Assembly (NCBI GenBank): GCA_028287885.1
Contig: JAQBOT010000336.1
Location: forward strand, 1-14,990
DNA from: Pedobacter sp.
GTDB taxonomy: Bacteria; Bacteroidota; Bacteroidia; Sphingobacteriales; Sphingobacteriaceae
Direction of reading: 5' to 3'
Length of the DNA: 14,990 nucleotides
Position numbers and translations under genes: made by a program. Positions 1 through 7,041 of the stretch are shown piece after piece; the first letter of the stretch is position 1, and each line of letters begins with the position of its first letter. The notes beneath the pieces are model-generated. The model saw nothing but the letters and a program-made list of their open reading frames with translations, had not been told where the DNA came from and did not search any database.

Positions 1-1223
1 TAATGCCTTAAACCAGCATACTTACCTGGTTTTTTCGAGGGTCCGAGACTCATATTAAGGGAAAATGACAGTCCAGAGGATTTCAGATTTGCATCGCCAA
101 CACCAATACCAGTTAGCGGCAGCTTCATAAAAGGCTGTACTCCTATGCTTAAGTTTGATGATATCTTACGTTCCACACTTATTGCGACATTTGCAACGCC
201 CAGGATATGTTTGTTTTGATTTCTTACCTGATAGGAGACAATGCTGGGACTTGCTCCTGCCTGAGGGTAGATGTAATCGTATTTCTCCTTTAACATCAGA
301 TAACTCGAAAGTCCAGTATTCAAACTCACTGAAATGACCTTTTTGTCGACAAGTTTGTAATTCACATTCAAAGGAATATCAAGGACATTGCAGGACGCAT
401 TTACCTGGTAGACGGCTCCTGATGCGTTATACGCATTCACACCATCAACATTGGAGTTATAAAACTTGTTGCTATAGATTGCACCTGTAGTTACACTGAG
501 CTTAGGCGTAAAGCCTAAAGTAGCAAGTAAACCAGCATTTGAACTGACTTTAGAAGCAATGCTCGACTTTGCGTATGAAATATCCGGGGCAAGCATTGCG
601 CTTAAAACCAAGCTTGTTTTCTTACCGGAATTTGCCTTCATCTTCTTTTTCACATCCTTTACTACAGAAGCATAATTATCAGCCGATTGTTTTGTCCTAG
701 GAATAGCCGTGTTGATAGACGCATCAAAGGGTATTGGCTGGACCTCCATGCCCGGTTGAAGGTTTATTGCGGTTTGCCCTGCATCAACGAGATTCAAATT
801 CTGAAAGGCTGAAGTATCCGTTATCAGCTCATTGCCTGTATTTAGAGTTCGGCGATTTACTCTGTTTTGAGCATTTTGATTCGTCGGAAATAAGTCTTTA
901 CTACCAACTTTCTGTTCTTGCACATTTGCCGGTACATCTAGCCTTTGGGTGTTTTTTCCAGATTGAGGTTGCTCTTTTTTAGCAATTTGATTTTGCACAG
1001 GTGTTTGTTTCGTGCCTGCTGGCTTTAAAAACATCCAGAACAAAAATATCAAAAGTATAGCCGCTACGGCAGATCCCCATAGCAGCCAAATAGGCGTATG
1101 TCGTCTTCTGGCTTGAACATCAAGCTTATGCGACATCTTTTCCCAATCTTGTTCATTAAATGGAAGATCTGGTTCAAGCAACCCGTCCTTGAATAACTGA
1201 TCTATATCTTCTTTATCTTTCAC
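1..1223 (-). CDS. Sigma-factor-linked membrane protein with outer-membrane-barrel-like domain (3' edge of window)
   Basis: The frame begins at a GTG (1223-1221) that overlaps the sigma factor stop as GTGA and stays open for 407 codons. The two bases left at the edge are TA, so the next codon could be the stop. Residues 1-44 are hydrophilic and acidic with a WEKM motif (27-30) and a basic RRRH cluster (39-42). One membrane helix follows at about 45-66, so the N-terminus should be cytoplasmic. A Q/N-rich linker (about 67-200) leads to a domain of alternating hydrophobic strands (about 203-407) resembling Bacteroidota outer-membrane beta-barrel domains (OMP_b-brl type). Cytoplasmic head, inner-membrane span and overlap with an ECF sigma gene suggest an anti-sigma-like or signalling role; this is inference. 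A canonical zinc anti-sigma motif (HxxxCxxC) is not seen. It is likely co-translated with the sigma factor. Confidence 0.75.
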   Translation of the reverse strand, partial: MKDKEDIDQLFKDGLLEPDLPFNEQDWEKMSHKLDVQARRRHTPIWLLWGSAVAAILLIFLFWMFLKPAGTKQTPVQNQIAKKEQPQSGKNTQRLDVPANVQEQKVGSKDLFPTNQNAQNRVNRRTLNTGNELITDTSAFQNLNLVDAGQTAINLQPGMEVQPIPFDASINTAIPRTKQSADNYASVVKDVKKKMKANSGKKTSLVLSAMLAPDISYAKSSIASKVSSNAGLLATLGFTPKLSVTTGAIYSNKFYNSNVDGVNAYNASGAVYQVNASCNVLDIPLNVNYKLVDKKVISVSLNTGLSSYLMLKEKYDYIYPQAGASPSIVSYQVRNQNKHILGVANVAISVERKISSNLSIGVQPFMKLPLTGIGVGDANLKSSGLSFSLNMSLGPSKKPGKYAGLRH

Positions 1224-1798
1224 TGCTGTTGTATATTCTTTGTAGGCGTTTCATCTTTAACTTTATTGTATGAGGAGCTTTTATCACATGCTAATATCTT
1301 TTCCTGAAGCTTCTGCCTGGCTTTAAAAAGGTTGGACTTCGATGTGCCCACAGAGATCTTTAGAAGGTTTGCAATTTCCTCGTGTGAGTAACCATCTATT
1401 GCATATAAGTTAAAAACGGTACGGTAGGCGGGCGACAAACTTTGAACAAGGACCAAAAGATCTTTGTATGCAAGTTCCTTACTAATTACCTCGGTATTGC
1501 CGAGATTTTCGTACATACTGACATCTTCATGATCTGAAAACTTGAGGTTCATTCGGTAGTGGTCTATTGCAGTATTGGTAATTATCCTTCCTATCCAGGA
1601 TTTAAAGGGCTTTGTTGAATCATATTTTGCGATATGCGTAAACACTTTTAAGAAACCGTCATTCAGTACGTCAGACGCATCATAGTCGTTTAGCGAATAT
1701 CGCCTGCATATGGCCATACAGTAGCTATAATATGCTTTATACAGCAAATACTGGCTTGATCTGTCCTGTTGAATGCACCCGTTAATAATCTCTTGCAC
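1220..1798 (-). CDS. RNA polymerase ECF-type sigma-70 factor
   Basis: A 192-residue protein with the size and layout of an ECF sigma factor. Region 2 covers about residues 16-82, including DASDVLNDGFLKVF (40-53) and the -10-recognition stretch FKSWIGRIITNTAIDHYR (65-82). Region 4 covers about 121-168, with LSPAYRTVFNLY followed by the helix-turn-helix GYSHEEIANLLKISVGTSKS. It should direct RNA polymerase core to a small regulon. The start is GTG at 1798-1796: an in-frame TAG lies directly upstream, and the following residues (QEIINGCIQQDRSSQ) match the usual N-terminus of the Bacteroidota family. No Shine-Dalgarno is visible; the leader is AT-rich. The stop overlaps the GTG of the downstream membrane protein. 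The 216 bp to the divergent cytochrome gene must hold promoters for both sides, but I see no clear match to the Bacteroidota consensus there. Confidence 0.93.
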   Translation of the reverse strand: MQEIINGCIQQDRSSQYLLYKAYYSYCMAICRRYSLNDYDASDVLNDGFLKVFTHIAKYDSTKPFKSWIGRIITNTAIDHYRMNLKFSDHEDVSMYENLGNTEVISKELAYKDLLVLVQSLSPAYRTVFNLYAIDGYSHEEIANLLKISVGTSKSNLFKARQKLQEKILACDKSSSYNKVKDETPTKNIQQQ

Positions 1799-2014
1799 CT
1801 ATTATTATTTATGGTTTCTACAATGCATCTACACTTAATACGCAGTTTAGGAAGCATGGGTTGCTTAAATTTAATAAAAAAAGTCTTTTCTTTTAAATAA
1901 CTGTAGTCTGTTGGTTTATATATTTTCTGCTTTTTTATGTGACATGACAACCTTTAGTACGAGCCGCCCGTAATCACATTAAATAACCGATCCTAAACCC
2001 TTAAACTTATCATC

Positions 2015-2371
2015 ATGTCAAACAAGCAACGTATTTACATGGCAATTGGGCTTTGTTACCTATTCTTTGCCGCATGTTCAAAAAATCAGGCAGACACAGG
2101 TACTCCAGTTGAGCCGCCTACACCCAGCACGAAAGTGACCTACACGAATACCGTGGGTGCCCTTCTCGATACCAAATGTGGATTTTGTCATGCACCAGGG
2201 AAAGCACAAGCATCGTTCTGGACTTTCAATGGTTATTCGAGCGTAATCGACAGGGCAGATCAAATCCACGAATTAGTTTTGGTGACCAAAGTGATGCCTA
2301 AAAGTGGAAGTTTATCAGCTACAGAGCTTAAATCACTCCAAGATTGGTATGATCAAGGGAAGTTGCAATAA
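2015..2371 (+). CDS. Small c-type cytochrome lipoprotein
   Basis: A 118-residue protein. Residues 1-21 form a lipoprotein signal with lipobox FAAC (C21), so the mature protein should be lipid-anchored in the envelope. A proline/threonine-rich spacer (22-40) leads to a haem c attachment motif, CGFCH at 55-59. A methionine-proline pair at 94-95 (VMPKSG) sits where class I cytochromes place the distal methionine ligand, and the C-terminal helix LSATELKSLQDWYDQGKL is typical of the fold. Haem c binding and an electron-transfer or redox-sensing role follow from the family; the partner is unknown. It is the first gene of a three-gene plus-strand unit, 12 bp before the YceI-like gene. The domain is short and carries one haem motif. 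A leaderless or catalytic function is not suggested. Confidence 0.85.
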   Translation: MSNKQRIYMAIGLCYLFFAACSKNQADTGTPVEPPTPSTKVTYTNTVGALLDTKCGFCHAPGKAQASFWTFNGYSSVIDRADQIHELVLVTKVMPKSGSLSATELKSLQDWYDQGKLQ

Positions 2372-2383
2372 TCATCCATACTT

Positions 2384-2932
2384 ATGAAAAAACTTATCTA
2401 TCTCCTCCTCTACTGTACCATTCCGATGGTAGCCCAGGGTCAGGATATGCTGATCAGCAAAAATGCATCTGTTGCATTCTTTTCCAGTACTGTTGTAGAA
2501 GACATTGAAGCAACCAGCACAACGGCCAGCTCTGTTCTGGACCTGAAATCGAAAAACATCATTTTTCGGGTGAACAACACCAGCTTTCAATTCAGGAAGA
2601 AGTTGATGCAGGAACACTTCAATGAAAACTACATGGAGAGTGATAAATATCCATACTCGGAATTTAAAGGAAAGATCACAGACGATGTTGACCTGAGTAA
2701 AGATGGGAATTACATTGTCAACGTAGTTGGAAACCTGAATGTGCATGGGGTTACAAAAACCTATCAGACCAAAGCTACACTCACAGTAAGCCAGGGTACG
2801 ACTACAGCCAAAGCAACTTTCCGGGTGCGCATTGAAGACCACAAGATCAAAATTCCAACTATCGTTTTCAAGAACATAGCAGAGTTTGTCGACGTGCGTG
2901 TCTCGGCAGTTTATCAACCGAAAAAACCTTAA
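2384..2932 (+). CDS. YceI-like periplasmic protein
   Basis: A 182-residue protein with a Sec signal peptide ending around VAQGQ (16-20). The rest matches the YceI (polyisoprenoid-binding, lipocalin-like barrel) pattern seen in Bacteroidota: FQFRKKLMQEHFNENYMESD followed by KYPYSEFKGKI, then GNLNVHGVTKTYQTKATLTV and a C-terminal stretch KIKIPTIVFKNIAEFVDVRV. YceI domains bind isoprenoid lipids such as quinone-like molecules in the periplasm; the ligand here is not known. Twelve bp separate it from the cytochrome stop, and its own TAA directly abuts the ATG of the next gene, so the three are almost surely one operon. Association with a cytochrome fits a link to quinone or redox chemistry, but this is inference. 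Confidence 0.88.
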   Translation: MKKLIYLLLYCTIPMVAQGQDMLISKNASVAFFSSTVVEDIEATSTTASSVLDLKSKNIIFRVNNTSFQFRKKLMQEHFNENYMESDKYPYSEFKGKITDDVDLSKDGNYIVNVVGNLNVHGVTKTYQTKATLTVSQGTTTAKATFRVRIEDHKIKIPTIVFKNIAEFVDVRVSAVYQPKKP

Positions 2933-3901
2933 ATGATGAAAACTGTAAACCTTATACTTAAATCCTTAGTCCTCTTCGTATTCACATCTTCGTCCCTTCC
3001 ATGTTTTGCGCAGGATGACCTGGAGAAAGAGTTGGCCACAACGACGCCCGGGCACCAGAAAGTGACTTCAACTTTTAAGTCAACCAAGTTAATCAACGGA
3101 CACAGCAACGAGACCCTCTACAAGAATGATTTCGACTTTAAAGTTGATCATCGATTTGGCGACATTGCCGGCAATAATGGAGGTATTAAGCAATTCTTTG
3201 GATTGGATAATTCCACTGATATCCGTATTGGTTTTGAATACGGAATTTCAGACCATTTGACTGTGGGACTTGCGCGGGCAAAGGGCGCCACAGCAGTATC
3301 GCAGTTGTATGAAGGCAGTTTGAAGTTTCGCTTGTTGGAGCAAACAACAGATAACCAAGTTCCGCTCGCAGTTACCTTGTTTGGTAGCAATACCATTGCG
3401 GCAGTGAAGGCCAGTGAAGATCCAACTTCAGCTACGGCTTACAACAAGTTCTCAGACCGCATGAACTATGTTGGACAGGTGATTCTTGCCAGGAAATTCA
3501 ATTCAAACTTTTCATTTGAACTTATGCCTACGTACATTCATCGAAACTTTACCGCCTTTAGGGACCAGAATACCTTATTTGCTCTTGGCGCAGGTGGAAG
3601 AATGAAGTTTAGCAAGCGAATGGCCCTCGTTGTTGATTACTTTATACCCTTCCGTAACTCAGCGGATAAGGCTTACCTGGAAGAAAAAAATGCGGCTAAG
3701 TTCTATGATCCGCTAGGCGTTGGGCTCGAAATTGAAACTGGTGGTCACATTTTCCATATCAACTTCACCAACGCTACAGCCATTGAAGAGATGCAATTGA
3801 TCCCATCAACAACAAGCTCCTGGACAAAAGGACAATACCGATGGGGTTTCAGTATTGCCCGTAGGTTTTCTTTTGCGAAAAAAGAAAAGGAACCGAAGTA
3901 A
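2933..3901 (+). CDS. DUF5777-type beta-barrel envelope protein
   Basis: A 322-residue protein with a Sec signal peptide (cleavage near FAQ, residues 25-27). After it come the hallmarks I associate with the DUF5777 family: TFKSTKLINGHSNETL (about 47-62), DFKVDHRFGDI, a glycine/asparagine segment followed by QFFGLDNSTDIRIGFEYGISDHLTVGLAR, and FEGSLKFRLL-like strands, ending in an aromatic/basic strand (WGFSIARRFSF). Amphipathic strands throughout suggest an outer-membrane barrel; the function is unknown. The start abuts the YceI-like stop; there are two ATGs in tandem (2933 and 2936) and either could be used. Its stop is 5 bp from the stop of the convergent minus-strand gene. Co-location with cytochrome and YceI genes suggests one envelope module. 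Confidence 0.85.
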   Translation: MMKTVNLILKSLVLFVFTSSSLPCFAQDDLEKELATTTPGHQKVTSTFKSTKLINGHSNETLYKNDFDFKVDHRFGDIAGNNGGIKQFFGLDNSTDIRIGFEYGISDHLTVGLARAKGATAVSQLYEGSLKFRLLEQTTDNQVPLAVTLFGSNTIAAVKASEDPTSATAYNKFSDRMNYVGQVILARKFNSNFSFELMPTYIHRNFTAFRDQNTLFALGAGGRMKFSKRMALVVDYFIPFRNSADKAYLEEKNAAKFYDPLGVGLEIETGGHIFHINFTNATAIEEMQLIPSTTSSWTKGQYRWGFSIARRFSFAKKEKEPK

Positions 3902-3906
3902 TACAG

Positions 3907-4731
3907 CTACTCAGAACTGCCTGCTGCTTTTACGAATGCTGAAGGGCAGCAGGCTTTTAATGCTTTGATGGCGATCTCGATCAGTCTTAGATGCTCATAC
4001 TGGTGACTATGCTGAACCTCCACATTGATGTAAGGAATTTGATTTTGCATGGCATAAATTGATAGGGAGCCATCATCCGGAGCAGTCTTGGACTGCAGAA
4101 CTACATTCACATTTTCATGTTTAAGCCATGTAAAAAGATCAGGTTCAGTCACCAGAATAAGATCATCCGGGTCCATCTGAAAATTGATGTATAAAGAATC
4201 GGCCGTGCTTTCAAGTTCGTAGCCTTTTAGATAAGAAGCTATTCCAAAACTACCATCAGTATTATTGTGAAGGGTGAAAATGTATAATGGTTTGCCGGCG
4301 CTATAGTGGTTTAAGATCACCTTGGATGCATTCAGAAGCTCTGAGGCAACAGCACTGTCTACCATTCCGTATTTTGCAAGACCGTTTTGGATTCCCATTT
4401 CGGTATAGATCTTATTCGGATCAATTTGGTAGAACTGTGAACCATAGTTGAAATTGTAGTTTCTCACTCCACCATATTGTGAATCTATGACACTTCCCCC
4501 ACTATACTGGATGTATTCAAAAGCTGCCTTAACTCCGGTGTCTTCATCGTCATGTATAACTAGAAAGTTGACATTCGGCTCTCTGAAACTATATTTCACA
4601 AGATTAACATAGAAATCGTTGATAAGGATATAAGACGTATCGGTACGAATTCCTTCAAACACAGAAGGATGTTGCGCCTTCAAGCCGGTTGATATCGATA
4701 TAATGAAGATTATTACGAACGAGACTCGCAT
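3907..4731 (-). CDS. Secreted protein with M14 zinc-carboxypeptidase-like motifs
   Basis: I place the start at ATG 4731-4729 (274 residues): it gives a clean signal peptide (MRVSFVIIFIISISTGLKAQ) and has AGGA about 8 nt upstream. A TTG ten codons earlier (4761) would put a hydrophilic tail before the signal. In the 274-residue numbering, four elements occur in the order and spacing of M14 carboxypeptidases: HDDE (H60-E63, an HxxE zinc pair), R90 in GGVRNY, DPNK (104-107, compare the DPNR substrate-binding motif), LHNNTDG with H155 as a possible third zinc ligand, and INVEVQ with E238 as a possible catalytic glutamate. It would be a periplasmic or outer-surface zinc peptidase or amidase acting on peptides or murein peptides; substrate unknown. 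It follows the EcsC gene by 26 bp and is probably co-transcribed. The fold assignment is motif-based inference. Confidence 0.6.
   Translation of the reverse strand: MRVSFVIIFIISISTGLKAQHPSVFEGIRTDTSYILINDFYVNLVKYSFREPNVNFLVIHDDEDTGVKAAFEYIQYSGGSVIDSQYGGVRNYNFNYGSQFYQIDPNKIYTEMGIQNGLAKYGMVDSAVASELLNASKVILNHYSAGKPLYIFTLHNNTDGSFGIASYLKGYELESTADSLYINFQMDPDDLILVTEPDLFTWLKHENVNVVLQSKTAPDDGSLSIYAMQNQIPYINVEVQHSHQYEHLRLIEIAIKALKACCPSAFVKAAGSSE
3919..3958 (+). terminator. Terminator-like hairpin for the cytochrome-YceI-DUF5777 unit
   Basis: A perfect 9-bp inverted repeat (GCCTGCTGC at 3919-3927, GCAGCAGGC at 3946-3954) with an 18-nt loop is followed by TTTT. It lies 17 bp past the DUF5777 stop, inside the last codons of the convergent gene. 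The long loop and short T-run make it a moderate candidate; it could also be a by-product of repeated Ala/Cys codons. Confidence 0.4.
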
Positions 4732-4757
4732 ATATTTCCTGTTAACATTCAGTTGAA

Positions 4758-5501
4758 TCAAGAAGGCAACAACAATGTACCTTGCCTACTAAGCAATCGC
4801 ATGCGGTAGCAGTTCATAGCCGTCTCCCCTAGCTTATCTACAAGTTTGTAGTTCGCAATGGCACCTACCGCCGAGCCGATAACGGGAATAAGCTGGGCCA
4901 TCTTTGCAAGGTCTATATAGTCTCTGTACTCCTGCTGAAAACTGCGCCAGTCAAAGTCATCTGCACGTTCGGGCAAACCCAAACTAAAGGCTTCCCAGTG
5001 TCGTAAGAATTCAAATACTTCATTTCGACGTTGCTGGCTTGAAAAAGCGAGTTGGAATACATACAGAATATACAATCGTTCCTTATAATCTTTAACATCA
5101 TAGCCATACAAACTGGCAATCTCAAAAAGCATTTTGATTTTTATTGCGATGAATATAGGAAAGTCTGCAAAGCCCATCAAGATTCCTCCGGCACCAGTTA
5201 ACGCACCTTCTGCAGATGCGGTCTTCTGATAAAATTGGATCTGTTGTTTTATGTAGGCCTCCCGGAGTACAAGGCTGCCTGCTTCAAGCATCTTCCCCGA
5301 CGTATATTTTGCTCCAAACAGAACACCCTTGAACATCTTCTCTATCGTCACTGTGATTGCACGATGAACTTTCTCGGGTATAAAGCTGTTCATTTTATCT
5401 TGTACCCGCTTAGAAAACATATCTACTACGGATGGACTGCGCGTCATTTTATGTTGCCAGGCAGAAAGCTCAAAATGAATTTTATCTTGGTAAGCATCCA
5501 T
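4758..5501 (-). CDS. EcsC family protein
   Basis: A 247-residue protein with the EcsC family signatures: ALTGAGGILMGFADFPIFIAIKIKMLFEIASLYGYDV (about 99-135) and LIPVIGSAVGAIANYKLVDKLGETA (about 204-228). The two hydrophobic, glycine-rich segments are characteristic and suggest membrane association; no signal peptide is seen. The family is named after an ORF in the Bacillus ecs ABC transporter operon, but its biochemical role is not established. The ATG at 5501 is preceded by an AT-rich leader just downstream of the terminator of the tldE-like gene, so EcsC starts its own transcription unit with the M14-like gene behind it (26 bp after this stop with the chosen start). Confidence 0.88.
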   Translation of the reverse strand: MDAYQDKIHFELSAWQHKMTRSPSVVDMFSKRVQDKMNSFIPEKVHRAITVTIEKMFKGVLFGAKYTSGKMLEAGSLVLREAYIKQQIQFYQKTASAEGALTGAGGILMGFADFPIFIAIKIKMLFEIASLYGYDVKDYKERLYILYVFQLAFSSQQRRNEVFEFLRHWEAFSLGLPERADDFDWRSFQQEYRDYIDLAKMAQLIPVIGSAVGAIANYKLVDKLGETAMNCYRMRLLSRQGTLLLPS

Positions 5502-5552
5502 GAAAAGTGCTATTTAAAGACTATGCTTAAGTTTAATAAGGAACAAAATACC

Positions 5553-5582
5553 AAAAAAAAGATTGTCTTGTGCAGACAATCT
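5553..5582 (-). terminator. Intrinsic terminator of the tldD-tldE-like unit
   Basis: On the minus strand a perfect 9-bp stem (AGATTGTCT / AGACAATCT, plus coordinates 5574-5582 and 5560-5568) with a 5-nt loop is followed directly by a run of eight T (the A-run at 5553-5560). It lies about 120 bp past the tldE-like stop. One arm is the end of the repeat unit described at 5572-5728. Confidence 0.75.
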
Positions 5583-5728
5583 CTAGTTACAAAAGAAATT
5601 TAGACAGTGTATGATAAGGATCTAGGCAGACAATCTCTATAAAAAAAGAAACCTAAACAGCCTCCAATACATCTTAAGCAGACAACTTCTTCTTACAAGC
5701 TCTAAACAGCATCTGATAACGATGTAAA
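5572..5728 (-). repeat. Three degenerate 52-54 bp tandem repeats at the 3' end of the tldE-like gene
   Basis: Three consecutive segments begin with GCAGACAA on the plus strand: 5572-5625, 5626-5677 and 5678 to about 5728. The first two share 14 identical bases at the start. The second and third share CTAAACAGC, and the first and third share ACAG, TGATAA and GAT at matching offsets. The third copy contains the last codons and TAG stop of the tldE-like gene. The middle copy has GAGGCTGTTTAG on the minus strand where the gene has GATGCTGTTTAG. This suggests decayed tandem duplication of the gene end. Confidence 0.65.
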
Positions 5729-7039
5729 AGTGAAATCTCTGATCTTTAAAGGCGGCAACAAATAGTTCTGATTACTTTCAGCACTGACGGTTCGTTCGGA
5801 TTTACCAATTTCATCTAGGTTATTAAGCATGATTATGGGACTTTCATTGAATCTGAAGTTTTTTACCGGGAACTTGATCTCCCCATTTTCAATATAGAAT
5901 GTACCATCTCTGGTAAGGCCAGTCAGCAACAAAGTTTGGGGATCCACAGAGCGGATGTACCACAATCGGGTTACCAGTATCCCTTTTTCCGTTCCTTTTA
6001 TAAGTTCAGCCAGCGATTTTGTACCGCCTTCCATGATGACGCCCGATGGCGCAGGAATAGATTTCTTTCCTTTTTTCGCAGCCCAATATCTGGAACTTGA
6101 CATATTCTTTACTACGCCATTGGCGATCCATTGAGTCTTCTCTATTGGTGTACCGTCACTCGCCCATGTGCTTCCCGGCAGTTCCGTATTCCAGGGATCA
6201 GAATAGATATTTACACGCTTATCAACCAATTGCTCGCCAAGCCTTGTTTTTCCGCCCGGTTTACTAAGAAAGCTCCTCCCCTCGTCGGCGGTACGCTCAT
6301 CCATGTCTGAGATCATATTTTCAAGCATGACAGCTACTGCTGTTGGCTCCAAAATAACAGTGTATTTTCCTGGTTCAATGGCTTTAGCTGTGACAGAAGC
6401 CAGGGCCTTTTTCGCAGCAATCTCGGTATCTAATTTCGTGTTCAACTTGCTAAAGTCATTGTAGCCCCGAGTGGCATAACCAGAGCCTTTGCCGTCTGCG
6501 GTTCGCAGGGTAACGTTGAAAGCAACATTGCTAACGGTTTCGTAGGCGAACAATCCCTTGCTGTTCATCACGGCGTTGTAACCTGAACTGTTGTCTAGAA
6601 AACCAGCCGCATTCAATTTATTTTCTCTCGAGTATTCGAGGCTTTTAGCCACGGCTTCTGCACGTTCCTTCGGACCAACCTTCGCAGTAGCCGGCGAAAA
6701 GGTTGGCGATTCAGGTCCGTAATTCTGCGGGCCCAATAGATTCATATACTCCGGGTTTTCCGGAGCAAGCTTTGCCAGCTCTTCCGAGCGTCGAACGGCT
6801 TTTTCCAGTGAAGTATCATCGTATTCGTTAATGGTAGCCACACCTGACTTCTTACCGAAGGCTGAGGTCACGACAAGACTTGTCTTGCTCATGCCGCCGC
6901 TGGTGTTAACAGAATTCAGTGCATACCTGATATTTCCGCCATCAAAGCCGTCAATATTGACTTCACATTCATCAGCTTTAGAAAAACTGAGTACTTTCGT
7001 TAAGAGCGCCTTCGCTTCTTCTCTCGTTAATATTGACAT
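5702..7039 (-). CDS. PmbA/TldE-like TldD-family protein
   Basis: A 445-residue protein of the TldD/PmbA family, near the usual length of the TldE (PmbA) subunit. Family features include the N-terminal SKADECEVNIDGFDGGNIRYALNSV region, GSGYATRGYNDF near residues 185-200, the EPTAVAVMLENMI segment (about 231-243), and the C-terminal DPQTLLLTGLTRDGTFYIENGEIKFPVKNFRFNESP. It lacks the HExxxH motif, as expected for the non-catalytic partner. In the known E. coli complex TldE and TldD form a heterodimeric protease that degrades unfolded or cyclic peptides and matures microcin B17; the substrate here is unknown. No signal peptide is visible, unlike its upstream partner. ATG 7039 lies two bases after the tldD-like stop, so translation is probably coupled. 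Confidence 0.88.
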   Translation of the reverse strand: MSILTREEAKALLTKVLSFSKADECEVNIDGFDGGNIRYALNSVNTSGGMSKTSLVVTSAFGKKSGVATINEYDDTSLEKAVRRSEELAKLAPENPEYMNLLGPQNYGPESPTFSPATAKVGPKERAEAVAKSLEYSRENKLNAAGFLDNSSGYNAVMNSKGLFAYETVSNVAFNVTLRTADGKGSGYATRGYNDFSKLNTKLDTEIAAKKALASVTAKAIEPGKYTVILEPTAVAVMLENMISDMDERTADEGRSFLSKPGGKTRLGEQLVDKRVNIYSDPWNTELPGSTWASDGTPIEKTQWIANGVVKNMSSSRYWAAKKGKKSIPAPSGVIMEGGTKSLAELIKGTEKGILVTRLWYIRSVDPQTLLLTGLTRDGTFYIENGEIKFPVKNFRFNESPIIMLNNLDEIGKSERTVSAESNQNYLLPPLKIRDFTFTSLSDAV

Positions 7040-7041
7040 AC

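Noticed and set aside
1690..1950. 86-codon minus-strand frame overlapping the sigma gene start
   Set aside because: It overlaps the conserved beginning of the sigma factor in another frame and its protein has no recognisable features.
2372..2917. 181-codon minus-strand frame covering the YceI-like gene
   Set aside because: Antisense to a clearly conserved YceI-like protein with a signal peptide; its own translation shows no recognisable family.
2015..5501. Idea that the cytochrome unit and the EcsC/M14-like pair form one defence or secretion system
   Set aside because: They are convergent with their own apparent terminators, and no nuclease, ATPase or sensor typical of defence systems is present.
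5553..5728. Possible CRISPR array from repeated GCAGACAA units
   Set aside because: Only three degenerate units, similarity runs through the whole unit rather than repeat plus unique spacer, no leader or cas genes, and one unit overlaps a coding end.
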